This document shows positions 36,701-49,001 of a DNA stretch of 64,000 nucleotides, in pieces. The notes beneath the pieces are model-generated. The model was not told the origin of the DNA, ran no database searches, and was given only the letters and a program-made list of their open reading frames with translations. The stretch is taken from positions 1-64,000 of the IMG/VR virus record IMGVR_UViG_3300044957_000861. One strand, 5' to 3'. Every line of letters starts with the position of its first letter. The stretch's first letter is position 1. Made by a program: the position numbers and the translations under genes. The stretch is from a virus.

Positions 36701-39700
36701 GGAATGTTATTGCATTTAAGTGTGTATTGAATATACGAAACATAGCCTGCTGGTTGGGAAGGTGCATTGTTTGTGCCACCCCCGCCACCCCCCCCGCCGC
36801 CGCCCTTGCCGCCGCCTGGAGAAGTTGTTTTTACTACTGGAGTATAAATTTCAAAAAATGTCAAAAATTTTCTAAACAAAATTTCAAAGAATTTTTTACC
36901 AGTAGTTCCCACTGGAACAGAAAGTTTGTCAGAATTAAATAGCTGGCTGAATTTGAACGTTTTGTACTGCCCAAGATCTGATTGATATATGGTATGTAAT
37001 ATTTTTATTTTTTCATCTAACGATTTTGCTATGCTACTTGGTATCGCACGGGTTACATTTAAGTACCATTTTTCAAAGAAAAGCCATTGATCATAAACAA
37101 TTCTGACCGTATTAAAATCTGGAAGGTTTTTATCAGTACCAGTTACTTTGTTACTTGCTTTAAACCAGTAAAGATCACCAAAAACTTTATGTGTTGCGTC
37201 TTCCATCACTGACCATAAAGCGCCTTTTTCGGTAATTATATTGAAGAGTAATTTCTCTTTATTTGCTGCTGACTGCTTAGGATCTGTTGGCGCATTAAGA
37301 TTGAATTCTTTTCCACGCAACGTTATTCCAGTAACACCAGATGTATCCGCTACCATAACTTGGCTACTGTCTACGCCTGCTCCTACGCCTCCTCCTCCGC
37401 CTCCTACTCCTCCGCCTCCGGCTCCTTTAGATTGACCATCCATGTACTCGTTCCAATACTTTGTTATTGGAAGATCGTTTGTATAGTGAAAGTTGTTTCT
37501 TGTGTGAGATTTGTCTTTGAATTTTCTATACATAATATCAGTAACAGAAAATACATTTGTTGGATATCTGTAAAGATAAAATGGAGACTGTTTATTGCGA
37601 ACGGGTATGGGCTGATAATCAGTTGAAGAATATGAGGTGTTCCCATCAACATTGGTTACAACAACATAAGCTCCATATATGCCCTTAGAACTTCCGTCTG
37701 GTTCTTCGGGAATTGCTTTTTTGGTTGTAATTGTCACTGAGCTTGATTCGCCATTAAGACTCATTTTAAAATTAGTGGACCAATTAACCTCATAGTTGTA
37801 TCTATTGGTTTTTACTTCAGTAACAAAAAGTTGAGTTTTAAATGCGTAATCATAGTCTTTAACAAATTGACTTCCTGGCAAATATTCCTTTGGAGTTTTT
37901 ATTACAGAATTAACTTGAGAGATATAATCCGAATAATCCAAAATAACATACGGATAATAAATGGAATCTAAATCAAACTGCCTTGAATAAACTATTGAAT
38001 AGGCGTCTATAGACAACGAACTACCTGCCATCTTATTTTTTGCTACATTAGACATCTTATGTATACTGTAAGATGTTTTAACATTTGAAAAAATATAATT
38101 TGAATTGTCTATTTTTTCAAAATTCAAGAATTTTACGTTATCGTTTGAACATTCTAGATAAAATTCTACGTTACTAAAATCTGGATTTATCATCGTTGCG
38201 GCATCAACTTCGTTTGAAGTTGCCTCAAAATCGTTGATCAAAAGATCTCCGATTGAAACATCAATCTCCCTACAGAATATATTGGTTATTTGCTGAGTAG
38301 TATAATCTCCATCAAATTCTGGTTTTTTCATACCAAAATTAAAGGTTTTCTTTTCGTCTTCAAACAGAACAGTTACTACACCATTGGAATCTGGTTTTCC
38401 ATTGACCGTCCAAGAATTTCTCCAAGGAGAAATGTTCCAAACAATCACCGATGCATCGGAATATTGCTGTCTACTGTTTACTTTATTTCTGTTTGACTCG
38501 CATATTATGTTATAAAACATTTTGTTTGGACCAATTACTGCCTCACTCAAAAGTCCTGTTTGGCTACCCTCCCTTCCAGTTGGAAAAGAGTTTGTTGTTC
38601 CCTTATTTTTTCCAGACACAGAAAGACCACTTCCACCATAATTATCATTGATAAAAGTAAGAAAAGGGTTTACACAATAAATTGCAAAAGAAGAAAATTC
38701 AGAACTAGAATCATACTTGTCTTTTAATATTGCCGAATACTTCTTGTTTCCATCTTCTATATAAGCTATAGATCTTGCGGAACCATCAGAACTTTCTGGT
38801 GTTCCATTAAAAACACGTATCTGATTTACAGAATTGTTAGAAAGAATATTTTTTCTATCACCAAATATTCCATAATTTCCTATTGATGACTCATTGTAGG
38901 CCGACATATCCCATGCGTTAAGAGATTGATCTCCGTCAATATATTCATCTACAATTTTTATTAAACCAGTATTATTGCTTGTTGAAGAAAGCGTAAAATC
39001 AAAATTTGACAAACCTGAAGCCGATAAACTACTTTGATCAAGACTGGAGCAATCAATAAATACAGAAACTCCATTTGACAAAAACATATCTATTATTCTT
39101 TTTTGCTGCTCATTTATTGTTTTGTTTGGTGTCCAAACCAAAAAATCATATGAGAAGGCGTCTGCGTTTGTGGTAGCCACCTGAGTGCTAACAAATTCAT
39201 CTATATTTAGAGCCCAATATTGCCTTTGTGATTTGGTCAATTCTGAAGAAGCCAATGGATTTTCAAACAGAAAGTTTTGCTGGTTAATAACCGATTCTTC
39301 TAAATTTGCAAAAACATATGGATTTTCCATATTTTCTATAAGACCAGAATACAGTACAGCCACGTTAAGCCTTGCTCTTTCGGCGCTTTCATGTATGTCT
39401 TTGTTTTTGCTGAAATTATAATTTATTTTAGCTAACAATCTCCAGTTAAAATTTTGAAATGTTCTTGGATCTTGTATTGCTTTTTTGGGAGTTATAATTT
39501 TCCATCCATCATCGTTCGTATTATTTTTTAAAAGTTTATTTTCTTTGTGTGCGAACATTTGTGTTGAATAAACTCTTTTATTAAAAGAACTTGGATCAAT
39601 TACTTCTGATTCTTCAACAACATAGTTATAAGCTGGAACAGCATTTATATATTCTCTATAGTTTAGAAACTGATTAAAGGGTATTCCGTCACTGTTTTTT

Positions 39701-40375
39701 TCATACTTGTCATATATTAAGTATAATCCAACTGGATCTGGTGAATCCATTAAAACTATAATTCTGTAAAAATCAACAGATGAACCATCTAGGTCAGTTG
39801 GATATTTTTCAATATGAATTCTATATTTATTTTGACCATACCCATCAACGTATTTATTACCAAAAGAATCAACAATTCTAATATTATATCTGTCTGGATC
39901 TTCTACGACAGGAGAAGTTTCAATTCCAGTATAAGTTGAACCGATTACCAGATAGTAAAGTATAAAATCTACTTACATAAATGCTATGTGCAAAACGTAA
40001 ATCATTAAAATTTGTTGAACTTGTAAAGTTATACGCTTGAGACTTTTTTTCTATTTTGTCAATTATTATATTGCTTATCGAAACTTCGGAATTTTTTACT
40101 ATAGGAGAATGTTTTGTTTGATGCAATTCAGAATTATTTTTGAGATATCTTAAAACACCGAATTCGTCGGCATACATTGTAAAATCATCATTAATAGCTT
40201 TTAATTGACCACTATTTTCTGGTATAAGACTAGAAGTGTCTAAGACAGAAAGAAAGTTTTCTGGAGTTACCTCTTGAGTGCTATACCAACCAAGATTTAC
40301 AGCGTCGGAGGGAAGTGTATTGCCTTTTTTAATTGAAGGTTCTAACCTAGAAGTAAAATCGCTAAAAGATTTCAT
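33772..40375 (-). CDS. 2,200-aa tail protein with PG-binding domain and poly-Gly linkers, +1 frameshifted at CGG
   Basis: ATG at 40375 with GAGGAAT upstream. CGG at codon 145 (39941-39943) shifts +1 from TLLSGN to GSTYTGIETSPVVEDPD and on into a 6-kb frame. Near residue 1,200 a PG_binding_1-like domain is seen (IPVTIDGKYGPQTAAAVRKF). Two glycine-rich linkers lie at 37380-37440 and 36778-36822. The remainder is many beta domains. It likely spans the baseplate or tail tip and contacts peptidoglycan. In the zero frame only 151 aa is made. No further CGG in frame in 2,000 codons. Confidence 0.8.
36778..36822 (-). repeat. poly-glycine low-complexity linker
   Basis: G-run of over ten glycines coded by GGC/GGT/GGG, including a long plus-strand C run. 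All CGG trinucleotides here are out of the codon frame. It lies next to the PG-binding domain. Confidence 0.7.
39940..39943 (-). other. CGGT +1 recoding site in 2,200-aa tail protein
   Basis: GGT-AAT-CGG-TTC in the zero frame stops seven codons later; GGT-AAT-(C)-GGT-TCA-ACT gives G-N-G-S-T and opens the long frame. Confidence 0.85.
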
Positions 40376-40377
40376 TT

Positions 40378-43300
40378 CTATTCCTCTTCGTAATCAGGGT
40401 GCAGGTTCTCATAGGTCTCAATCACATATGGGGTTACGCCCAAAAGGCCCATTTGATATTGAGTATATCTGCTTATGGGATACCATTTTGGCAAGTTCCA
40501 AGTATTTTGGAATACATCCTCATAGTAAACTATTTCAGTCTCAAAGTCCTTTTTAAAAGAAGAATCAGTGAGATAGTGGTAATAATAGGCATTTTGCCCC
40601 AAGTCCGGGGCAAGAACTGGTTCTGAGGATTCTGATTGATTAACATCATATTTTTCATACCAATATACTATGTCTCCAGCTATAGTGTTGGGTGTGTCAC
40701 GCGGAGTTGTATTCATCTCTGTGTCAACGGCAACAAACCAATAGCCAGGTATGGCGTCGTTTTGGGCTCTATATGGACCTATTTCAAATTCGCCATTTTG
40801 ATTTGCGGTTACCATTCCAGACTTTCCCATCTGATCTGGCGATACAGTAGATTGACTGTATGGGGTATTGAAAGCTTCAAAAAGGTTTCTTCCCCTTCTC
40901 CAATATACTTTTGCATTTGGAGCTGCCGATCCAAATATTGAAACCAGCTCTTGTCCATCTGCATTAATTATTTTTTTTGAAACTTCGGCAGAAAGCTTAT
41001 CAACGAAGAGAGTAGTTGGCTTTAACCAAAAGTCCACTGTTGTGGAAGTGGTTGGTGTTGCACTAAGGATTTCGAAGACATGTATATGACTACTGATGGG
41101 TTTTGCAACTGATCCCCCTATATATTTGACATATGCCCTGGCATAGCCTTCTTCATTTGTCAGAACTGATGAGGGTGTTGCCAAAAGATTTTCTCCAGTT
41201 ATTTGATAATGCACAAATGGTTTTGGATTATTGTTGACGTCTTTACTAAAGATATTAACAGAAATAAACTGATCTCCATTGTCCAATATTTCTTTTGGAG
41301 AAATATGCGCAGATACAGAACCTAATTCATATTCATTATTTGACAGATATATATATCCCTCATCCAATGCAGAATAAAGTGGATTTAAATTAACTGGATA
41401 ATAAGATAAATCTGAATCAAAAATAGACTTTTCATATTCAACCATTGTAGAATACTGGTTATCTGGCGTGCTCAACAAAAATATTTTTGTTCTATAAGAA
41501 CCATCTATCTCGTTGTAAAACTGATTGTCAACAAAAAACGTGTCTCTCACCCTATATTTAACTTTGTAGGTTGTGCCAGATTTTATTAATGGTTGACCAG
41601 AAATATTTTCTGTTTGTATTATATTAGAAAAATAGGATTGGTTTGTTAAAATCAATTTGCCAGTATAGGTATCAAATAATGATAAGTCAAAGACATTGGA
41701 GTATGCTATTGCCAAAAAATTATCGTAAGTTGCTTTAACATACTCCACATTGTATGGTGAATGAATTGTTGGATTAGCCTCGTCTGCAAATGCTACTTGC
41801 GCATACTCTTTGCTCACATAATCAGGAGAAGAAGAGACTGTTAAAATTACTGGTGCTCCCTGTCTTGCAACTGACTCCAATAAAAACTCAGATTTAGTAT
41901 AGTGAATTTCCGTGCCCTTGTCGGCGTATAAATAATATGGGGTTCCATCCTGATATATATATCCACTTTCAATCACTGGAGAAAGTCTTTTGTCTTGAGA
42001 ATTTGTCTGTTCAGCGCTAAATTGTATGCCCTTCATAATAAATTCATTTATTGATCTGTCGTAATAATTTAAGATACCATATGGAGTTGAGCCTACATCC
42101 TCAAAATTTAAACCACTGTTTAAAAATTCTATTATTGAAGGATACTCATACTCTGATCTCACATAAACATCATCGTTTTCATTTATTGGTTCTAGTGAAC
42201 AAATTATGGCGTTTGGAGATGAGGCGTACTCTTCCAGACCAAAATCAGACCTTCTAAAATCATAAAAACCAATTAAACTTCCATGGTAATTATCCGGAAG
42301 ATCATAATTTCCAGTTGAACTAGATCTAACAACACCGTCATCTGACATGAAGAAAGAAATTTCATCAATGTAATCTGCAGTAAAATTATTCCATGTCAAG
42401 TAATTAAATGGATAGTTTGAACTTGGAGTTGCAGAAATAAACAATAAATCTGGAGTAGCCGAATAAGGAAACTTTACATCTATAAACTTGTAGTTGACTG
42501 TTGAAGATCCAGTTGTATCAATATAATATTCATGCTGATCAGGAGTAGCAAAATTTGGATTTATAAAATGAATCCTTATATTATCCTGGGAAGAAAGTAG
42601 GTACTTTTTGTTGTTTTGTTTGTTAAGAGAAATTCCTCCATATCCTTGATACGGACTAGCTGACAAGTCAACATCATACGAACCTTCAACAACATTTTCT
42701 AGGTGCACATATATTGGAGTTGTTCCGTGTGGAAGGATAAAATCCTTAATCAAATTTGCGGGAAGAATAATTAAATCTGATTTTTTTGTTATATCATTAG
42801 ATGAATTTAGTCTATTTCCGAATCGATCAGATCTAATCTTGGGCGTATTAACTATTCTTTTCTTTTTTGGATCATGAATATTTGATATTATTTTAAGTTT
42901 TGTTTTGTATGGAGAGTCATCAATTTGAGCAGCGGTCTTAACAATGGTTCTAGATGATTGATTTGCGTAAGAATTTGGAACGGCATCTAAAAAACCTATT
43001 TTGCCATAATTACCAACTGCACCAGATGCATTGGTTGCTGAAATAAAATTAACAGTTATTGAGTCAACGGCATAAAGTGGAATTTCACTAAAGGTGTACG
43101 ATTCTGTTGCGTTGGCAACAAAAGTATTTATATACGGAGTCCCGCTTGAACTATAATAAATAGATTCTCCGCTAGTAAACCCAGAAGAATTAAATATATC
43201 TTTTGACATATATTCATTAATGCTTGGAGCATACTGATTTTTCGCCAGAACATTGTACCTGGCTTTGTACACTGCATCGTTTGGTATATCGCCGTGCAAA

Positions 43301-45082
43301 TTTAAATGAAGACTAACGTCATAGGTAATGGTTGCAGTTTGGTTGTCTATATATTCCTCATAATATGAAACATAAGTATCATATACTATATCTATAGGCT
43401 CGTAAGCCTCTTTTACTCCATCCATTTTTATTCCACTTGCCCTTATGCCAAAAGAATAATTTTGGATTCCATAATCTAATTTTTCCAACTTTATTTTTAT
43501 ATCGTTCAAATCACCAATTCCTGGTTGGTAATTTTCCATATAATATTCAGGTGTAGCACTATCTGTTATTTGCGGTATTTGAGAAAAACCTTCCATCCTT
43601 TTTCCAGCTGGATCCCAATAAGCTTCTCCCCACTTTACGTATCCAAAATTGGATGGATATTGTCTATTTAAATATTCTACAAAATCCATAAAGTCTTTTG
43701 TTGCAATTCCGTCTTTACTAAAATACCTATCATCTTTTTCAATATCTGATATTTCTAATATTTCAGGAGTTGCTCCAATATAAGATGAGTTTGGTGTAGA
43801 GCCAAAAGCTCTCCAAATATCTAGCTCTCTTCTCAAAGTTTTTTTCAAACTATCAGCGTTTATAGCTGGTGGATTTTTATATACGTCAAGTATTCTTAAT
43901 TTAAAATTTGAATTTGATTCAAGGTAAAGTCTTTGAAGACCAACTTTCAAACCAAATTCATCAAAACTATTTATATTCTGAACCGTTTCCGATTTATGCA
44001 TAACGTCATCAACTTTAAGTTGGATAGGTTTTAATAAAGTAAATAATTGTGCTGTCAAAAAATTATAATAGAAAACAAAATCAGTTGGTTTATGCTCTAA
44101 AAGCTCTCGCATAGAAGACACTCTTGCCATTTCAAAATAGTCTGCAGTTACCTTTATAAAACCAGGTTTAATATTATTATAAACATGAAGCCACGCTATT
44201 TGATTTTGATCTGACAATCCTATAAAAGAATCAAGTTCTATTCTTGAAATAAGAACATCTATTTCATCTAAATCTTCTCCAATAATAGCATTAATTAATC
44301 TACCAGCATTTGTGCTTGGGATTGCTATTTCTGGTGTTGCTTTCTGCAACGAATCTGCGTATACCTTTGTCCAAGAAGGAAACCTTGAAAGAACACTTCT
44401 TGCGTGATCACTTATTACTGGGTTTAATATATCAGATATTTCTATTTGAACCAACAGCAAAAAGTTTGCTTCAGAAAGATCTGAATCTGCATCAACTTCT
44501 ACCAAAAATTTACAATATCTTTTTATATCTCTTAAAAATAAGACAGTTGTTTCCTGGCTAACGTGCGCTGCTTGCATCCATTCTGAATCAAAAGACGAGT
44601 TTTTGTCAGAAGATAAAATTTTTAAATTAACACTTGGAGTCTCTAATCCTGGAAGATTTGAAAATGCGTGCTTATATCCAATAATATCTATTCTAGATGA
44701 TGTATCAACGAATCTATATAGGGATATGGTCTCTGAATCGGGAGAAAGAATCCAGTAAGGAGAAGCCTCTTGAAGATCAAAAACATAGCTATCATTGCTT
44801 ATACTATCATAATTAAATACAGAAAAATCTCCGTTGAGATTGGTCAAAAACTATTTCCCCATAATTAGTCGGAGTGGCATTTGCTGATATTGTTGGGGTG
44901 GATGAAGTTAATTCTGTACCAACAAATGTGTAATCACCCAAAAGATTAAGGCCAGTTGCAGATCTATATGTGGAATAATTTTTATAAAATCTATTTGAAT
45001 AAAGATCAAATACATTTGATGTCCAGACATTACCATTCACATTAAAATCAGATTTATTTAATGCCAAAAAGTAAGTTTTCAT
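40378..45082 (-). CDS. 1,567-aa tail protein with Ig-like domains, +1 frameshifted at CGG
   Basis: ATG at 45082 (MKTYFLALNKSDFNVNGN) has AAAAGG upstream. CGG at codon 84 (44831-44833) shifts from FDQSQ to GDFSVFNYDSISNDS and on through about 1,480 further codons. C-terminal parts (SAHISPKEILDNGDQFISVN and LTNEEGYARAYVKYIGG) look like invasin/Big_1-type Ig domains. In the zero frame it ends after 89 aa. Likely a long virion fiber or baseplate arm. It lies 2 bases upstream of the 2,200-aa gene. Confidence 0.8.
44830..44833 (-). other. CGGA +1 recoding site in 1,567-aa tail protein
   Basis: TCT-CAA-CGG-AGA in the zero frame stops six codons later; TCT-CAA-(C)-GGA-GAT-TTT gives S-Q-G-D-F. Confidence 0.85.
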
Positions 45083-45093
45083 TGTATGACCTT

Positions 45094-46362
45094 TTAAATT
45101 GCGTCTAACCAAACGGAATACTCTGAAGTTATTCCATTTTCTGGATGAACAAACATTAAATGTTGAGACGGTCTACTCATTGAATTAAAATATTCTTGAG
45201 CGTACGTATTGTAACTTTCTGGTGAACCAGATATTCTTAAAATAGAACTTCCAATGGTCATTTTGGTTTGCAGATGATAATGTCCCATAAAAACATCTTG
45301 AAATTCTTCTGGAATTGCTCCGTCTTTCCAGCCAAGAACCTTTCTAACATAGGCGATAACAGAATTGGGTGATGGCAGTTGATCTCCATGTATTAAAAGG
45401 GTAGAATAATTTCCTATTCTGTCAACAGCATACCAGTGTCTTTCACCACGACCATCTGGAATATTAAATTTAATTCTATCATTTTGAGAGAAAATTAGAC
45501 TGACTATCTTGTATAGAAGCCTGTCCATGTTAGACTCTGCGTCATACATTTTTCTATTTCTTCCCCCGACGGAGCCGTGATTCCCTATGACGCCAGTAAC
45601 ATATATGTTGTCAAAGTTTTCTAAAGCTGTGTTTAGAAAACCAGACAAAATCTCTGGACCATTTATCCCGACTTGTCTATATATTCCAGAATCAATTAAA
45701 TGACTTTGCCCTGGAAATATCTCTTCTCCCTCAACTATATCCCCCAAAAGCCATACATGAAGGTCGTCAACTGGATGATCTGCTCTTTGAACTTCAACTA
45801 TTTCAATCATTTTTTCTGTGTAAAGTTCTATTCTTTTTGCTAGTACCTGTGAGTTATAATCTGGAGTAACTTTACCCAATTGCCAGTCAGAAAAAACTGC
45901 AACTGCGGTTTCTGGTGTGCCCTTGCCCGCTTTTCTTGGGGCTTTTCTTTGCACTGGGGGGAGTTTGAAGTTTGCAAAAGCGTCGTATGCGGCTCTGTAG
46001 ATTGTTTGTGAAGCCTCTTCGCTTATGTTTTTGTGCTTTTCTACCTGCTTGGCGAGACGCTTATTTTCTGAACGAAGAAAATCTATAGTAGAATATTCTA
46101 TTCCTGATAAATTAGACTCTTCTTCTCCAGAAAAATCTACTGATTCAAAATCATCTAGTGAAGTATAAAAAGAATTTTTAACAGCAGAAAAATGCTGTGA
46201 AACGTCTTGTTCATCAATTTCTTCTATCAGATAATCATCAGCTAGTATGTCGCCGGGAATCTCATCATCTCCCTCAACCATACTTCTAGCTTGACGCATA
46301 TTCTTTGCTTTTACTATATGACTCTTTGTAACTACAAAAGTTTTTTCTGACACAATTACCAC
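45094..46362 (-). CDS. calcineurin-like metallophosphoesterase with KAKN N-terminal domain
   Basis: Residues 1-55 (FVVTKSHIVKAKNMRQARSM...) match the 63-aa protein at 17420-17611. After a coiled linker comes the phosphoesterase core: AVFSDWQLG, HVWLLGDIVEGEE, VTGVIGNHGSVGGRNRK, TLLIHGDQLP and VFMGHYHLQTKM, giving the D-x-x, GD, GNH, HGD and GHxH metal ligands. 422 aa. It is placed inside the baseplate cluster, so it may act on nucleic acid or phosphorylated proteins during infection. Substrate unknown. Confidence 0.85.
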   Translation of the reverse strand: MVIVSEKTFVVTKSHIVKAKNMRQARSMVEGDDEIPGDILADDYLIEEIDEQDVSQHFSAVKNSFYTSLDDFESVDFSGEEESNLSGIEYSTIDFLRSENKRLAKQVEKHKNISEEASQTIYRAAYDAFANFKLPPVQRKAPRKAGKGTPETAVAVFSDWQLGKVTPDYNSQVLAKRIELYTEKMIEIVEVQRADHPVDDLHVWLLGDIVEGEEIFPGQSHLIDSGIYRQVGINGPEILSGFLNTALENFDNIYVTGVIGNHGSVGGRNRKMYDAESNMDRLLYKIVSLIFSQNDRIKFNIPDGRGERHWYAVDRIGNYSTLLIHGDQLPSPNSVIAYVRKVLGWKDGAIPEEFQDVFMGHYHLQTKMTIGSSILRISGSPESYNTYAQEYFNSMSRPSQHLMFVHPENGITSEYSVWLDAI

Positions 46363-46371
46363 TCTTTCAGA

Positions 46372-47541
46372 TTAATATCCTTGTGAAGACATTATAACAG
46401 AAAAAACCGAAATTGTGCCAGCTATAATGTATTCTCTTTCTGAGTTTAACCTAAACACACCCTTGGGCACTTCTTGACCTCTTGCTGTTACACTTAACAG
46501 GTTTACGGATCGAATAAAGTCTGATGAAGATCTTATTGCCATCTCTATTTCTGGGAAAGCTAATGTTCCACCAATTGTAAAAGAATTTAAATATTTTTTG
46601 ATAAAAGTGTTTGCTTGTGTTTCTATTGCCGTAATTGCAGTTGCAGATAGACCTTGCGGTAGCACTATGCTAGCCACAACGCTTATTGGCACTCTTTCTG
46701 CAATTCTAATATTTAGCTTAATGCCGACAGGCTTTTTCCCACTTAAATTTTCTACAAGAGATTGAACAAATAGGGGGTCAACAGACTGCGAGTCTGGCAC
46801 TACAATTATATCGCATGAGCCTAGACCGTAAGAAGATTCCCTTATCCTAACATCCCTTACCCCAGCTACCGCTAGGGCATTAAGTCGTAAGGATTCTGCA
46901 GTTCCATATGATCTTTCTTTAATTGACATACTTATTCTTCTTCTATAATTATCATCACCTTCCATACCCGGCATGGCATATACCTCTTTGGGGTTTGAAC
47001 AGTAAATTATGGTTCCGTCTGTGGAAACGAAATTATGTCTAGTCAAGCTATTTTTTGTGGCGGTGAAATCTTGACTGGTGAAAGTTGGTTGAATTCTACC
47101 ATACGCCCTTGTTGTACCTGCCACGATAGTTACACTGCCCACAAGTTTATATTGATACTGCCTTTCTGCAAATTCTGTTACATCATTAAAAATTAATGTA
47201 TCTTGTGGAATCGTGATATTGCTGGGTGAAGGAGCGGATATATAGAACTCTATGTTGTAGCTTGCCCTTTCTTGTTCAGCTTCTGGACTTATAATACTTC
47301 TTCTAACTCCATAGAGTTCACCAATTAAATCTAATGACTTTCCCGAAGCAGTAGCTATGGAGGTTTGATTAATCGCAAATTTTAACGCATCATATAAATC
47401 GCCCACTTCAATTGCTACTGACTCAGCAAATGCTCTAGCTATAGCGCCTGGATATGTTGCTGTAATTCCCGCATTGTTTTCAAGAGCCTGCATCATGCGG
47501 CCAAGTATTTCCGTTTTTGTTTTACTGTAGACTGTGGGCAC
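46372..47541 (-). CDS. baseplate J-like protein
   Basis: GTG start at 47541 has AAGGAG upstream. N-terminus has IAVEVGDLYDALKFAINQTS and SGKSLDLIGELYGVRR, then a beta part, AGVRDVRIRESSYGLGSCDI and VPDSQSVD...: the GpJ/T4 gp6 pattern of contractile phages, which links baseplate wedge proteins. 389 aa is usual. It defines the tail as contractile with the gp25-like gene next to it. Confidence 0.9.
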   Translation of the reverse strand: MPTVYSKTKTEILGRMMQALENNAGITATYPGAIARAFAESVAIEVGDLYDALKFAINQTSIATASGKSLDLIGELYGVRRSIISPEAEQERASYNIEFYISAPSPSNITIPQDTLIFNDVTEFAERQYQYKLVGSVTIVAGTTRAYGRIQPTFTSQDFTATKNSLTRHNFVSTDGTIIYCSNPKEVYAMPGMEGDDNYRRRISMSIKERSYGTAESLRLNALAVAGVRDVRIRESSYGLGSCDIIVVPDSQSVDPLFVQSLVENLSGKKPVGIKLNIRIAERVPISVVASIVLPQGLSATAITAIETQANTFIKKYLNSFTIGGTLAFPEIEMAIRSSSDFIRSVNLLSVTARGQEVPKGVFRLNSEREYIIAGTISVFSVIMSSQGY

Positions 47542-47559
47542 CGTATACTCCTTGTTATA

Positions 47560-47943
47560 TTACAGCTCTTGAACAACAGAAAGGGTGACTGGTTCTGCTG
47601 TATTATTTTCAATATGAACATCAAATCTTATTCCAGTAGCAGATGTGGGGACTGCATCAATAGATATTGATCTTCCCCTAAAGATTCCGCCTTTTAATTC
47701 ATTTTCCAAACAATCTCTTATAATTCTCTTACCTATCTCTGCTGTGCTTCTATTTTGTGGCATTCCCCTTAATATTGAGAGGTCACATCCTAATCTTGGA
47801 TAAATTGTAAAATCACTTGGCTCAGTCATTAGCCTCATATATATTTGTTGAATATCTCTTTGTTGACCATTTTGAACAACAGCTATATCTTTATTTGAAG
47901 AAATTAAAATATCTCCACTTAGATCAAAATAAAAATCACTCAT
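47560..47943 (-). CDS. gp25/GpW lysozyme-like baseplate wedge protein
   Basis: 127 aa: YFDLSGDILISSNKDIAVVQ, QRDIQQIYMRLMTEPSDFTI, YPRLGCDLSILRGMPQNRST. This is the T4 gp25/GpW pattern of tail sheath-baseplate wedge proteins. It lies next to GpJ-type and spike genes in the standard order, and the start overlaps the upstream stop by 1 base. Confidence 0.85.
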   Translation of the reverse strand: MSDFYFDLSGDILISSNKDIAVVQNGQQRDIQQIYMRLMTEPSDFTIYPRLGCDLSILRGMPQNRSTAEIGKRIIRDCLENELKGGIFRGRSISIDAVPTSATGIRFDVHIENNTAEPVTLSVVQEL

Positions 47944-48626
47944 TATTTTTCCAAATCATCTGTTATCCAAGGAAAATTTTCTAAATTATTTCCTATATTG
48001 AAATCTTTTTCATTTATTTTTTTTAAAGACTCTTCGTAAGAGTATCCAGAAGAAATAAATCTTTTTAAAACTTCTACTTCCTCTTCAGTATGATCTTTGG
48101 AAAAGATCTCAATAAGAGTTATTTGCTCAGCAGAAAATCCACTAGTACTATTTAAAATAACCTGTTTATTGTTTTTTATTCCCAGGCCATACTTACCCAT
48201 TATAGTAATAGGATTATTTGATTGATTCTGTTCAAATTGCTGTATATTATTTAAGTAAAAATTAACCCTATGATAGGCTGGATTATTGGAAAAATCTCCT
48301 GTTTTTATTAAAGATGGCTCGTTATAAACATCGGCTGCTGGATTAAAAGACTTTTCGTTCCACCTAAGACCATCATCTTCTTTAGAGAAGAACTTTATAG
48401 AATCTGCATAAAAGGATATGCTTCTGGTATTTGGATTTATAATTAGACCTATACCAGGGGCAGCAAAAACCTCTATTGATCCATTGTCGGTTATCCTTAA
48501 AAAAGCGTTATTGTCTGGATGAGTAAGCCCAACCTCCCTGTGAGAAAATTCAGTTCTTCTTTTAATTTCCAAAGCTTCATTAAAAGGCTTTGAAGAATTT
48601 GGATTTTCTTGATCATAGTTACTCAT
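47943..48626 (-). CDS. baseplate cluster protein, 227 aa
   Basis: Not recognised. Beta-rich segment FLRITDNGSIEVFAAPGIGL then TRSISFYADSIKFFSKEDDG; acidic C-terminus. Position between spike and gp25-like genes implies a baseplate part. Confidence 0.6.
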   Translation of the reverse strand: MSNYDQENPNSSKPFNEALEIKRRTEFSHREVGLTHPDNNAFLRITDNGSIEVFAAPGIGLIINPNTRSISFYADSIKFFSKEDDGLRWNEKSFNPAADVYNEPSLIKTGDFSNNPAYHRVNFYLNNIQQFEQNQSNNPITIMGKYGLGIKNNKQVILNSTSGFSAEQITLIEIFSKDHTEEEVEVLKRFISSGYSYEESLKKINEKDFNIGNNLENFPWITDDLEK

Positions 48627-48628
48627 AT

Positions 48629-48991
48629 TTACTCCATGAATTTAGGTATACCAGTATATATATTTATATTTCTAGAATTTTTATACGAGTGCGGTTCATT
48701 AAAAAACATAATAATATAAGCGTCATCCTCGTGTTCATCCCTAAAACCCACCAGACAGCGTGTGCCTGGAGCTGGAGCAACCGATTGAACGCCATATGTG
48801 AATGGACATGGGACATTCAAGATAGCGTTTCCGATTACACTTGAAAATTTCTCATCAACTACAACAGTAGCGGTATTATTTTGTGCATTATAAGACATCA
48901 CAGTTCCTGGCCTGTTTTTATTTTGCAGAAACTTTGATCTGTCAATATGATCATTAATTTTTTTGTCAAACTTAGGGTAATTTGCTGGCAT
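48629..48991 (-). CDS. baseplate spike OB-fold protein (gp5/GpV N-terminal type)
   Basis: 120 aa. NRPGTVMSYNAQNNTATVVV, LNVPCPFTYGVQS, APGTRCLVGFRDEHEDDAYI form the OB-fold pattern of the gp5/GpV spike base: a small barrel followed by a short tail. It would sit at the membrane-puncturing tip. It precedes the gp25- and J-type genes. Confidence 0.75.
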   Translation of the reverse strand: MPANYPKFDKKINDHIDRSKFLQNKNRPGTVMSYNAQNNTATVVVDEKFSSVIGNAILNVPCPFTYGVQSVAPAPGTRCLVGFRDEHEDDAYIIMFFNEPHSYKNSRNINIYTGIPKFME

Positions 48992-49001
48992 TTAAATCTC
49001 C

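Noticed and set aside
36778-36822. Long C-run as a frameshift or assembly-error site
   Set aside because: The frame stays open on both sides of the glycine-rich run and all CGG there are out of phase.
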